Numbered from the stretch's first letter, positions 5,859-13,874 are shown. The stretch: DNA of 20,396 bases from RYN-417 sp043745485 (GCA_043745485.1 JAYTSU010000028.1:1-20396); one strand, 5' to 3'. Notes: generated from the letters alone by a model not told the origin. Made by a program: numbers and translations.

Positions 5859-7970
5859 ATGAGTAAAATACCCCCAAAGATTGAAACAAACGTACCTGAA
5901 GGTGTCGATATGGAGCATATCAGGGAGTTAATGGGTCCACTACCAAATGAACTGACTGAAGATACTGACGGTGTGGTCATTAAGGATCCAGTGGCAAAAG
6001 TTGAGCCAAAAAATACTGTTCCTGTAACTGCGCCGTTAGTAAGCAAGCCCAACAAAGCCATATCGGCAGCTGCCACAGAAGCAAACGAATCACTACAGGC
6101 CATGAATGATGGTCTGGCTTCGCCCGCGATAGTTATTGAAAAGCCAGCAGACAAACCCATGACTGAGGTAGCAAGCGACACTACAACTATAGGATGGCTC
6201 GATTCGATGGAGGGACCAGAAGACGGTGCTGCGCCAGTGGTGGGCGAAGGAATTGTTGCTGATGATCCAAAAATAGTTGATGCGGTTGATGATATTGTGG
6301 CCCACGAAAGTGATGCACTGCTTGAAGCGGAAGACAACGAGCGGGACATGGAGGCCGGAATTTCAGAGACTTCAAAAACTGGTTTCAAAGAACGTCTTAA
6401 AGCCATCTGGTCTATGCCAGCTGTTAGGTGGGGCATAATCCTTGTTATTCTCGCCCTTATTATTGGTGCGGCAATATTCCCAGCTAGCCGCTATTTTATC
6501 CTAAACACGGTCGGGGCCCGCTCATCATTGGGCATTACTATTGTTGATAATGGTACGTTACAGCCGTTAAAAAATGTCACGGTTAACGTAAATGGCGTTA
6601 GTGCAGTAACAGACAATAAAGGCCAGGCAAAACTGACACATATCAAGTTGGGCCACGCCACAATGCAGATAACTAAGCGAGCGTTTACGACAGTATCACA
6701 GGAGCTGACCATTGGTTGGGGCAGCAATCCACAAGGCCAACAACGCTTGGTTGCATCTGGTGCACAGTATAATTTTATTATTACGGACTACCTCAGTGGA
6801 AAACCTATTCCCAAAGCCGAAGCTACCAGCGGCGATGGAAATGCTGTATCAGATAAAGACGGAAAGATTATCTTGTCTCTTGATACAAGCGGAAAGGCCG
6901 ATAGTGACGAGCTGAGTATACAGATTGTAGCTGCCAACTATCGCCCAGAAACGATAAAAATTATGGCGAGTAACAAAGAGGTCAGCAGTGTAGTGCTTGT
7001 TACGAGCCGCAAGAGTGTGTTTATGTCGAACCGATCAGGAAAATATGACATGTATACAATTGATATCGACGGTAAAAATGAAAAAAAGATAGTGGGTGGA
7101 ACGGGCGTAGAGCGGCCGGATATGGTTTTGGCAGTGCAGCAGAATAGTGACACCGTGGCGTATGTTGGGACCCGTGAAAATGCGCGGAATCTCGATGGCT
7201 ATCTCCTGAGTACACTGTATTTTGTAGACATTAAATCAGGAACACTCACTAAAGTTGATCAATCAGAGCAAATTCAGCTAGTTGGCTGGTCAAGCGACGG
7301 CCATTTGGTATATGTCAAGATTGCGTCTGGTGCCAGCGGTGCCAACCCAAAGCGCTACCGGCTCATAACAGTCAACTCTAAGAACACATCTGAAACCAAG
7401 GAGATTGCTACCGCTAATGCATTTAATGACGTTGTGATGGCTGGTGATAAAGTGCTGTATGCGCCGTCAAATGCTCTCGGCGACAATCCTAATCCTGGAT
7501 TCTTTAGTGTGGGTGCCGATGGCATCGGGTCAGTTACGATAACTTCAAAAGAAACCTATAATATTTTCCGCACTGATTTTGCTACCGTCACCATTAATGC
7601 TTCTGGTGCATATTATTCATATAAAATAGGTGCAGCACCCAACACGCTTACTGCAACGTCCACGCCAACAACGGTAAATCGGTTGTATTTAGATAATTTT
7701 AGTAAGAACAACAAGAGTCTTTGGGTAGATAACAGAGACGGAAAAGGCTTGTTGCTTAGCTTTGATAAAACGGCACAAAAAGATACAACGCTTGTGACAC
7801 AAGCGGGGATTAAACTGCCTGTGTACTGGCTCAATGATACAGACGCAATATTCCGGATCAATGATGGTAAACAAACGACAGATTATGTTGTTAGTGTAAA
7901 CGGTGGTGAAGCAAAGCGAATCCAGGATGTGAGTGACGTAGCTGGTATTGGCAGATGGTATTACTATTAA
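5859..7970 (+). CDS. One-TM surface protein with beta-sandwich modules and beta-propeller
   Basis: A 703-aa protein built in layers. Residues 1-185 are acidic, low in structure and cytoplasmic. The membrane helix is at about 190-210. Two carboxypeptidase-regulatory-like or PEGA-like beta-sandwich modules follow (about 221-290 with the VTVNVNGVSAVTDNKGQAKL pattern, and 303-375 with KPIPKAEATSGDGNAVSDKDG). The rest (about 380-703) is a TolB/WD40-like beta-propeller with repeated blades such as SNRSGKYDMYTIDIDG and LVGWSSDGHLVYV. It contains no cysteine. No catalytic motif is seen, so binding or scaffolding at the cell surface is the likeliest role, possibly contact with a host cell given the epibiotic life of Saccharibacteria (inference). 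Tandem hairpins follow it. Confidence 0.8.
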   Translation: MSKIPPKIETNVPEGVDMEHIRELMGPLPNELTEDTDGVVIKDPVAKVEPKNTVPVTAPLVSKPNKAISAAATEANESLQAMNDGLASPAIVIEKPADKPMTEVASDTTTIGWLDSMEGPEDGAAPVVGEGIVADDPKIVDAVDDIVAHESDALLEAEDNERDMEAGISETSKTGFKERLKAIWSMPAVRWGIILVILALIIGAAIFPASRYFILNTVGARSSLGITIVDNGTLQPLKNVTVNVNGVSAVTDNKGQAKLTHIKLGHATMQITKRAFTTVSQELTIGWGSNPQGQQRLVASGAQYNFIITDYLSGKPIPKAEATSGDGNAVSDKDGKIILSLDTSGKADSDELSIQIVAANYRPETIKIMASNKEVSSVVLVTSRKSVFMSNRSGKYDMYTIDIDGKNEKKIVGGTGVERPDMVLAVQQNSDTVAYVGTRENARNLDGYLLSTLYFVDIKSGTLTKVDQSEQIQLVGWSSDGHLVYVKIASGASGANPKRYRLITVNSKNTSETKEIATANAFNDVVMAGDKVLYAPSNALGDNPNPGFFSVGADGIGSVTITSKETYNIFRTDFATVTINASGAYYSYKIGAAPNTLTATSTPTTVNRLYLDNFSKNNKSLWVDNRDGKGLLLSFDKTAQKDTTLVTQAGIKLPVYWLNDTDAIFRINDGKQTTDYVVSVNGGEAKRIQDVSDVAGIGRWYYY

Positions 7971-7981
7971 CGCTGTCGCTT

Positions 7982-8006
7982 ATGAGAGGGGAATATCCCC
8001 TCTCAT
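7982..8006 (+). terminator. Strong hairpin after the propeller gene
   Basis: A perfect 10-bp stem, ATGAGAGGGG with CCCCTCTCAT, closes a 5-base loop AATAT, starting 12 bases after the stop codon. No T-run follows, so it is not a canonical intrinsic terminator. It may protect the 3' end or work together with the next hairpin. Confidence 0.5.
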
Positions 8007-8010
8007 CGCG

Positions 8011-8039
8011 CCGAGAACCGGCAAAGCCGGATTGCTCGG
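8011..8039 (+). terminator. Second, nested hairpin after the propeller gene
   Basis: CCGAG (8011-8015) pairs with CTCGG (8035-8039), and inside it CCGGC (8018-8022) pairs with GCCGG (8026-8030) around an AAA loop. It stands 4 bases after the first hairpin and also lacks a T-run. Either strand could use it. Confidence 0.4.
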
Positions 8040-8081
8040 GCTACTCTCCCCTAGTTTGCTGAAAGATAATAATTTATCACT

Positions 8082-8339
8082 ATGAGTTACCATGGAAAAT
8101 GGGATAAGAAGTTACCGAGGCTAAAAAGGGGCGCGTGGTTTGTGCCGGTTCGGGGAAGTTATCTGCCCATGACAACGCAGGGCTGGCTGCTGCACTTGTT
8201 ATTGTTGCTTGGTGCTTTGGCTATTATCGCTGGTTCGTATAACGACAAACGTGATAGTGTTACAGTCGTTATTTCTATGCTACTAGAACTTACTGGCCTC
8301 GGCACAGTGTTTACGTATATAGCTGCTAAAAAAGCCTAA
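8082..8339 (+). CDS. Small two-TM membrane protein, unknown
   Basis: An 85-aa protein with a basic N-terminus (WDKKLPRLKRGAWF) and two hydrophobic helices (about 33-50 and 60-80) separated by a short polar turn (YNDKRDSV). The basic first third should be cytoplasmic. GATAAT at 8065-8070 lies 11 bases before the ATG, so the leader would be only a few bases and there is no Shine-Dalgarno. Its TAA stop shares two bases with the TAG stop of the convergent LssY_C gene. No family recognised, although size and composition are compatible with a real gene. Confidence 0.65.
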   Translation: MSYHGKWDKKLPRLKRGAWFVPVRGSYLPMTTQGWLLHLLLLLGALAIIAGSYNDKRDSVTVVISMLLELTGLGTVFTYIAAKKA

Positions 8340-9175
8340 TCTTTTAAAATACAGATACGCATTTTTCCATCAGATCTTAAAGAGCCTCCGATGGTTCTGT
8401 TGCGTAGTTTATAGGGTAAGCCAATCCGAACAGTGCTGGTGTGCTGCACGCTATGTGATGCCCTGAGTGTATCGACGATAACATCACGTTCGGCATCGGT
8501 GTTTGGATCTATCATATGGGTAATCTGTGCATTATGCCGAATTGGGATCAGTCCAATATCCTTACTGGCGGCACCGACCCACAGCTGGCGTCCATCCGTC
8601 TTGCTGGTTGGGCGATGAAAACGTCGATAAAACCGTACATGTTCATGAAACGCTTCAAGTCCGTCGAGATGACAAGCCCAAAACCGTACGTGGTGCCGGT
8701 TGCTTGATTTATCACCAATCGGCAATGCAAAGCTCAGATCCTGCTTACGCCCAAATAAATACAACTGGCTAAAAGGTGTGCGCGGATATGGTTTATGGTA
8801 AATCATAGACCGTATCACTTTTAATAACGACTGCAGGTTTTTTTTGTCCGGCCTGTACCATCCTGCAGATTTCATGGCGGCAGTAATTTGCTGCCTCGTA
8901 CCAACTATGCCGATGTTTATTGGGTCACTTGCAAAGCCGTCAGGCGTTATGCAATATAACGGTATGTGGCTGGGCCGGAAAAAAAGCCTAAAAACCCTAA
9001 TCCCAGCCGGCAAAAATATGTACGCTGTGAACAAATAGGTTGCCAGAAGTGCGAGTGCAACAGGGATACGATGTTCAAAAAAAGGAAAAAACTTCCATAC
9101 CACGAGATAAACAACAATGACACCAGTCAAAAAAACGAGTAGACGTTTTACTGTGCGAATAATCCACGCAATCAT
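8336..9175 (-). CDS. LssY_C-domain membrane protein
   Basis: A 279-aa protein with two N-terminal membrane helices (about 12-30 and 38-60) followed by an LssY C-terminal domain (about 80-262). Diagnostic stretches are DPINIGIVGTRQQITAAMKSAGW, PFSQLYLFGRKQDLSF, RHHVRFW, QLWVGAASKDIG and HMIDPNTDAERDVIVDTL. The conserved His, Arg and Asp residues suggest an enzyme or ligand site, but the LssY_C domain has no established activity that I know of. In larger proteins it is joined to DedA or PAP2 phosphatase domains; here it stands alone with a membrane anchor. A GTG at 9184 is only 2 bases after the -10 box, so the ATG at 9175 is the better start. It is divergent from the MutY-like gene. Confidence 0.8.
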   Translation of the reverse strand: MIAWIIRTVKRLLVFLTGVIVVYLVVWKFFPFFEHRIPVALALLATYLFTAYIFLPAGIRVFRLFFRPSHIPLYCITPDGFASDPINIGIVGTRQQITAAMKSAGWYRPDKKNLQSLLKVIRSMIYHKPYPRTPFSQLYLFGRKQDLSFALPIGDKSSNRHHVRFWACHLDGLEAFHEHVRFYRRFHRPTSKTDGRQLWVGAASKDIGLIPIRHNAQITHMIDPNTDAERDVIVDTLRASHSVQHTSTVRIGLPYKLRNRTIGGSLRSDGKMRICILKD

Positions 9176-9185
9176 ATTTACCACG

Positions 9186-9192
9186 TATTATA
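9186..9192. promoter_or_regulatory. Shared bidirectional -10 element
   Basis: The 7-base block TATTATA reads TATTAT on the + strand (9186-9191, 7 bases before ATG 9199) and TATAAT on the minus strand (9192-9187, 11 bases before ATG 9175). The two start codons are only 23 bases apart, so both -35 regions would lie inside the opposite gene. Neither gene has a Shine-Dalgarno. Confidence 0.6.
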
Positions 9193-9198
9193 GTCTAG

Positions 9199-10032
9199 AT
9201 GTCGCATAAAATCATTTCTCCTACCTCTATTAAGAGCTTTCAGAATATAATCTGGGAATATTATGCTAAGCATCGTCGTCAAATGCCGTGGCGAAATCCA
9301 GAACCTAATGGTATGTATGATCCATACAAAATCATGGTGTCGGAAATAATGCTCCAACAGACGCAGGTACAAAGAGTTCTCCCAAAATACCAAGAGTTCC
9401 TTATGTTCTTTCCGACAGTACAATATTTGGCAGCGTCAGACCTGGCAGCAGTATTAAAAGTTTGGAGTGGACTTGGATATAACCGCAGAGCAAAATTCTT
9501 ATGGGCTGCTGCTAAAGATGTTGTACGACTTTTTGACAGCCTTATGCCAAGCTCTGTGGAACAGTTGGTGAGATTGCCTGGGATTGGTCCCAATACGGCC
9601 GCAGCAATCGTGGCCTATGCATACGACCAACCTGTTGTATTTGTAGAAACCAATATTCGTACAGTAATTATCCATCATTTTTTTGATCAAGAATCCAATA
9701 TTGCGGATCAAGTTATTCGTGATATCGTTGAAAAATCATTACCAAATGCCAACTTTCGTGACTGGTATTATGCCTTGATGGACTATGGAAGTTATCTAAA
9801 GGCAACAGCGGGTAATAAGTCGCGTCAGGCCAAAGTGCATGCTAAACAGTCAACATTTCATGGCTCAAAACGTCAAATACGAGGCTTAATTCTGCGCTGT
9901 CTCGCCAAATCGCCGTTAAATCTCGTAGACCTCAGTCTGAAGACAAATGATGAACGCACGGCCACTGTATGCGCGGAACTGCAAAAAGAAGGCCTTATCC
10001 ATCTCGAGAGAAAACATTATATTTTAGGCTAA
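9199..10032 (+). CDS. mutY: MutY-like adenine glycosylase without iron-sulfur cluster
   Basis: A 277-aa HhH-GPD glycosylase of the MutY branch, which removes A mispaired with 8-oxoG. MPWR (29-32), SEIMLQQTQV with E49 (the MutY E37 equivalent), GLGYNRRA (91-98) and the hairpin LPGIGPNTAAAI (126-137) are all present. Counting 19 residues after LPGIG, the catalytic aspartate position of E. coli MutY (D138, in LDGN) is occupied by Glu (E150, in VETN). The four-cysteine 4Fe-4S motif is missing; only two scattered cysteines occur. The usual MutT-like C-terminal domain is replaced by a short segment (about 223-277) resembling a winged helix. Substrate may therefore differ from classic MutY. The ATG is 7 bases after the -10 box. 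Confidence 0.82.
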   Translation: MSHKIISPTSIKSFQNIIWEYYAKHRRQMPWRNPEPNGMYDPYKIMVSEIMLQQTQVQRVLPKYQEFLMFFPTVQYLAASDLAAVLKVWSGLGYNRRAKFLWAAAKDVVRLFDSLMPSSVEQLVRLPGIGPNTAAAIVAYAYDQPVVFVETNIRTVIIHHFFDQESNIADQVIRDIVEKSLPNANFRDWYYALMDYGSYLKATAGNKSRQAKVHAKQSTFHGSKRQIRGLILRCLAKSPLNLVDLSLKTNDERTATVCAELQKEGLIHLERKHYILG

Positions 10033-10045
10033 ACCGCTTATGTTG

Positions 10046-10051
10046 TACAAT
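10046..10051 (+). promoter_or_regulatory. -10 box for a leaderless secreted-protein mRNA
   Basis: TACAAT ends 6 bases before ATG 10058, so +1 is predicted on the start codon. This decides between three in-frame ATGs: the one at 10040 would lie upstream of the transcription start and the one at 10052 directly abuts the box. Confidence 0.6.
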
Positions 10052-10057
10052 ATGTAC

Positions 10058-10759
10058 ATGAAGAAAAAACTTATCTATTTTGTTATGTCATTAAGTGTAG
10101 CCTTATCTGCCGCAGCAGTGCCTTTAGCAGTCCATGCCTACACCTACGATACAACAAGCCAAACCAAGGAAAGTGTTAAACCTAATACCAGTGATTCAAG
10201 CGTTGCAACTACAACGACTACCATGTCAAGCAGTGACGGCTCAACCGAAACTACAGAAACAGCCGATGACTCAGCTGGACGTCCGGCACGAGTAGAGGCG
10301 TATAAAAAAGGCCTGAAAGAAGCGCTCAGTGTAGCGGCCAAAGCACGTACTACGGAACGCTGTGCGGCTGCACAGGCATTAGTCAAAGGAAGAGTAACTA
10401 ATAACGGCAAGTCCACCGCTGCGCGGATCAAAGTGTATGAATCAATTGTTTCAAAGTTACAAGAAGTAGTTTCTAGCGCAAGTGAAAAAGGTGTAAGCGT
10501 TACCGATCTTCAAGCTAACATCACGGTCCTTCAAGCCAAGATTGTAGCCTTTAAAGCCACAAACATTACCTACCAACAGACTCTAATGGACGTCAGTATG
10601 GTTGATTGCAAGACAGACCCAACAGCATTTAAAGCAGCGCTCGAAGCGGCAAGAACAGGGCAACAGGCAGTACACACTAGCGCAAAAGATATCCGTAGTT
10701 ATGTGAATGACACAATCAAAGTGACTCTCAAGGCATTAAAAACTAAGTTAGACAGCTAG
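10058..10759 (+). CDS. Secreted helical protein, unknown
   Basis: A 233-aa exported protein. The first 27 residues are a classic signal peptide (MKKKLIYF, a hydrophobic core, and VHA as the likely SPase I site). A Ser/Thr-rich, probably disordered stretch runs to about 75. The remainder is mostly alpha-helical with heptad-like Leu/Val/Ala spacing. Exactly two cysteines remain (C102 and C184), both outside the membrane, so they could form a disulfide, a natural substrate for the DsbA-like protein at 129-782. The ATG at 10058 is chosen from the -10 box and from the lysine-rich start of the signal peptide. The next gene follows 15 bases after the stop with a Shine-Dalgarno, which suggests an operon. 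No family recognised. Confidence 0.8.
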   Translation: MKKKLIYFVMSLSVALSAAAVPLAVHAYTYDTTSQTKESVKPNTSDSSVATTTTTMSSSDGSTETTETADDSAGRPARVEAYKKGLKEALSVAAKARTTERCAAAQALVKGRVTNNGKSTAARIKVYESIVSKLQEVVSSASEKGVSVTDLQANITVLQAKIVAFKATNITYQQTLMDVSMVDCKTDPTAFKAALEAARTGQQAVHTSAKDIRSYVNDTIKVTLKALKTKLDS

Positions 10760-10774
10760 GATCAGGAGATTATG

Positions 10775-11467
10775 ATGGACGATATTAAGCCAATGAAACC
10801 AACAACAGAACCAACACCTCCAAGCCCAAGTGCAGAAGAAACACCGATTTACCAAGAACCCGAAACAATCTCACAAGACGCTGCTACAGAGCCAGAAGCT
10901 ACACTAGTAGAAAGCATGGATGAACCTGCAAGTGCAGAACCGACAGCCGAAACAATGCCAACTTTTGAAAGCGCCCCTGAGGTTACTCCACCAGCTGACG
11001 TTACAGAAGCACCTGAACCTACAGCTACAGAAACCCCAGTAGAGCCTGAAATTGTTGCATCAGAAACTGCTGCACCAGAAATGCCGGCTGAATCCGCACC
11101 CGACAGCACTCCAGTGGCTGCGCCAGCCGCTGAGGCGGGCGAACCAACGTTGGAAGAACCCGCAGCAGCAGCCGTTGTAAGTGCAGCACCAGCAGCCAAC
11201 ACAGCCTTAAAGCCAAAGCGTGGACCTATGATGGCTGTTTTGATTATAGTTGTGCTAGTTTTGCTTGCACTTGGTATTGCTGCTTATTTTGCACTCGTTA
11301 AAAAAGAGCCTGTTAAGTCTGCTTCTTCTGCCACAACTTCACAGACAGCGGCCGTAAAGACCGATCCAGCAGCCGCAAGCAAATTAGCGGATGAAGCATT
11401 GCTTAAACTCGACGACACTAAAGATTACGATCCAAGCACTATCAACGACACGACGCTCGGTTTGTAA
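10775..11467 (+). CDS. Pro/Glu/Ala-rich one-TM protein, unknown
   Basis: A 230-aa protein. Residues about 1-148 are a low-complexity acidic stretch rich in Pro, Glu, Ala and Thr with no predicted fold. KPKRGP then leads into one membrane helix (about 151-174), followed by a 55-residue tail (VKKEPVKSASS and onward) that contains a short helical patch and ends in TTLGL. The basic residues flanking the helix on both sides leave topology uncertain, but a cytoplasmic acidic arm is likely. Two ATGs are adjacent (10772, 10775). AGGAG at 10764-10768 is 3 bases from the first and 6 from the second, so the second is preferred. It is operon-linked to the secreted protein upstream. No family recognised. 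Confidence 0.75.
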   Translation: MDDIKPMKPTTEPTPPSPSAEETPIYQEPETISQDAATEPEATLVESMDEPASAEPTAETMPTFESAPEVTPPADVTEAPEPTATETPVEPEIVASETAAPEMPAESAPDSTPVAAPAAEAGEPTLEEPAAAAVVSAAPAANTALKPKRGPMMAVLIIVVLVLLALGIAAYFALVKKEPVKSASSATTSQTAAVKTDPAAASKLADEALLKLDDTKDYDPSTINDTTLGL

Positions 11468-11491
11468 CTACCGCTCGGTGCTCAGCAGAGG

Positions 11492-11497
11492 TATAAT
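11492..11497 (+). promoter_or_regulatory. -10 box for a leaderless metallo-hydrolase mRNA
   Basis: A perfect TATAAT ends 6 bases before ATG 11504, placing +1 on the start codon. No -35 match is visible and no Shine-Dalgarno is present. Confidence 0.65.
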
Positions 11498-11503
11498 ATA
11501 GGT

Positions 11504-12133
11504 ATGAAAATTACCAAATATGTTCATGCCTGTCTGTTAGTGGAAGACGAACATGGTGTGACTTTGTTAGATCCGGGCATTTATAGCTATAATTCCGGAC
11601 TCATAGATATCGATGCGTTACCAGCAATAAGTACTGTGGTTATAACTCACGAACACGTTGACCATTTTTATATGCCTTTTGTCGAAGCACTTATTGCCCA
11701 TTCTCCAGAGCTTGTAATACTCACAACCGAAAGTATTGCCACACAGCTTCAAGGAAAAGTTAGCGTTACTGTCAATACTGAATCCTTTGGACCATTTGAA
11801 TTGTTTGAAAGCACGCATGAGCCTTTACCAATGGGCAATGCGCCCGAAAATATAGGTGTTCATTATGCTAGTGTCCTTACACATCCGGGTGATAGTCATG
11901 GTTTTAGTATATCAAAACGTGTACTTGCAATGCCCATGACGGCTCCGTGGGGATCCATGACCAACGCGGTAAAAAGAATTATTGACCTCCGTCCAAGTAT
12001 TGTCATACCAATTCATGATTGGCACTGGCGTCCAGAAGCGCTCGCCAATATGTATGCAGGTATAAAAACTGTTTTGGAAGACGAACATATTGATTTTAAA
12101 ATTCCTGTAAATGGTGAACCGATAGAACTATAG
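11504..12133 (+). CDS. UlaG-like metallo-beta-lactamase-fold hydrolase
   Basis: A 209-aa member of the metallo-beta-lactamase superfamily, UlaG/Lactamase_B_2 type. The metal site is visible as HEHVDH (49-54), with H127 and D130 in HPGDSH, and H171 in PIHDWHW. Relatives include lactonases and phosphodiesterases, and many are uncharacterised Zn/Mn hydrolases, so the substrate is unknown. There is no signal peptide, so it should be cytoplasmic. The ATG lies 6 bases after a perfect -10 box. The following 578-aa gene begins 2 bases after the stop with no Shine-Dalgarno, consistent with translational coupling. Confidence 0.87.
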   Translation: MKITKYVHACLLVEDEHGVTLLDPGIYSYNSGLIDIDALPAISTVVITHEHVDHFYMPFVEALIAHSPELVILTTESIATQLQGKVSVTVNTESFGPFELFESTHEPLPMGNAPENIGVHYASVLTHPGDSHGFSISKRVLAMPMTAPWGSMTNAVKRIIDLRPSIVIPIHDWHWRPEALANMYAGIKTVLEDEHIDFKIPVNGEPIEL

Positions 12134-12135
12134 TC

Positions 12136-13872
12136 ATGGAAAATAGTCCGCGCAATCAATCCGAAGAAGAAAAAGCACTCGCTGCAAAAGCTGAGGCTTT
12201 GGACGATGATGACGAAGACGAAGAAAAGACTGAAAAGAAGAAGTCTACACCGCACGCAGCATTAGGCGTTGAATTAGAAGAGATACGTTCAGATGCAAAT
12301 AAAGAGAAACCACGGCTCAGCATTACGGACCGCTTGCTTGAGAGTATTGGTGCTAAATCCGAAGAAGAAGTTGAAGTTTCGGATAGTAAAGAACAAACTG
12401 AATCAGAAAAAGAAAAGGTAGCGGGTCAGACTCAAGAAACTATAATGCCGCTACGTGCGGATGAGGCACACGATCTAAAAGATGGTGATGTTGTTGAAGT
12501 TACGAGTGAGTCAGCATCAGATACACTTGCAAGCTACAGATACGAATCAACCACCTTAGTACCTGAAGAAACCATTGAAGCCGCAAACTGGGAAGATGAG
12601 CCCTCCACTAAAGAACCAGCCGAACTTCATTCAAGCTCTGAGGAGGCGGGTGAGCTGGCGGAAGATCACGAAGCATTTGCCGAAATTTCACACAGCTCAG
12701 AAGACGCAGTAGAGGAAGAAGCTGATTATATGGAGCCGGAACTACTCGAAGATGGCTTAGGGGGCGAAGGCCTACCTGAACCTCCAGAAGATGAGCCACC
12801 ACAACATAGCGGTTCAGGAGCTGGTAGTGGCTCTAGTGGATCTTTTGGGGGTGGAGGCGGCTCTGCAGAGCGGCCATGGTATGACTCAGCTGCGGCGGAT
12901 AGGGCGCGCCAAGCAGAGCTCAACGAAGCTGAGTATCGTGGACAGAAAATAGGGCTACGCCATGGCCTTGCAGCAGGACTAACTTTTGGTTGGCTTTTTG
13001 GCCGCCGCGGCAAAAAGAAACAGGCAAAAGAACATATTAATGAGTTGAAGACAAAAGATAGAGAAATAAAAAGTCTTAAAAACGAGCAGTATTCAACTGC
13101 AGCCCATCTGAAGGCTGTAAAACGAACCCAAGAGCAGCTGAGCTCACATATTCGACAACAAGAGTTAAAGCCTGCTACAAGTCCTGAAAACATGTCACAG
13201 AGGCAGTCAAAGCTGGAGAATGTATCAAAGAATATCACAAAAACTCTCGAGAAATACCCAACTCCCGCGATGATTGAAGTTGCGACTGTCTCCGCTGCAC
13301 TTACGGCAGTAGAACGTAGTTCAAAAACTATAACAAAAGCAGAAACAGCCAAAAAACACGAAAATTCTCAGAAGATTGAAAACGCACCAGAGAACCAGGA
13401 AGTAACCGATGAGACCTACCATGTAGCAGATGGGCGTCGAGTAGAAACAAGCGCTTGGCATCGGATTGAAATAGATGAGAAGACCGGTAAGGCAGTCGAA
13501 AACCCAGAAATTGCTTATGGCGAAGAATTTAAACACGAACGGCGTCAAGAAATATTACGCGTCTCGGCAGATGATGACACAAAAGAGGATTTCACCGCTG
13601 CAAAAAAACCTACTAAAGCAACACATCAGCAAGAAGCGGCCGCACATGTTGCCAGAATCGGTGGTTTGGCCGCCGCATCGTACGTGCATGAAGATCAGAC
13701 ATATGCCAACACAAAACAACGTGAAACGGGTCTAGCTGCCTTACCAGCTCATGCAAATACTAAAGAAGTAAAAATGACCGATAGTCTCATGCATTATGCA
13801 AGTATGCCGATCATTTGGGTTGTCGCGGTCGTTATTGTCGTGATTATGTTTATCCTCGGCGCACTTAACTAG
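12136..13872 (+). CDS. Large acidic tail-anchored protein, unknown
   Basis: A 578-aa protein. Residues 1-223 are very acidic and low in complexity. A Gly/Ser linker follows (224-243). A small Gly-rich hydrophobic patch (about 273-290, HGLAAGLTFGWLFGRRGKKK) precedes a basic coiled-coil (296-345). After a polar stretch there is a conserved-looking block (about 426-475, with YHVADGRRVETSAWHRIEID and YGEEF). One membrane helix closes the chain (about 557-577), so it is a C-terminal tail-anchored protein with nearly everything in the cytoplasm. It starts 2 bases after the metallo-hydrolase, without a clear Shine-Dalgarno. I do not recognise a named family. A membrane-tethered scaffold is one possibility (inference). 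Confidence 0.75.
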   Translation: MENSPRNQSEEEKALAAKAEALDDDDEDEEKTEKKKSTPHAALGVELEEIRSDANKEKPRLSITDRLLESIGAKSEEEVEVSDSKEQTESEKEKVAGQTQETIMPLRADEAHDLKDGDVVEVTSESASDTLASYRYESTTLVPEETIEAANWEDEPSTKEPAELHSSSEEAGELAEDHEAFAEISHSSEDAVEEEADYMEPELLEDGLGGEGLPEPPEDEPPQHSGSGAGSGSSGSFGGGGGSAERPWYDSAAADRARQAELNEAEYRGQKIGLRHGLAAGLTFGWLFGRRGKKKQAKEHINELKTKDREIKSLKNEQYSTAAHLKAVKRTQEQLSSHIRQQELKPATSPENMSQRQSKLENVSKNITKTLEKYPTPAMIEVATVSAALTAVERSSKTITKAETAKKHENSQKIENAPENQEVTDETYHVADGRRVETSAWHRIEIDEKTGKAVENPEIAYGEEFKHERRQEILRVSADDDTKEDFTAAKKPTKATHQQEAAAHVARIGGLAAASYVHEDQTYANTKQRETGLAALPAHANTKEVKMTDSLMHYASMPIIWVVAVVIVVIMFILGALN

Positions 13873-13874
13873 AT

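Noticed and set aside
9176..9184. GTG start for the LssY_C gene
   Set aside because: It would begin only 2 bases after the -10 box, upstream of the expected transcript start; the ATG at 9175 fits better.
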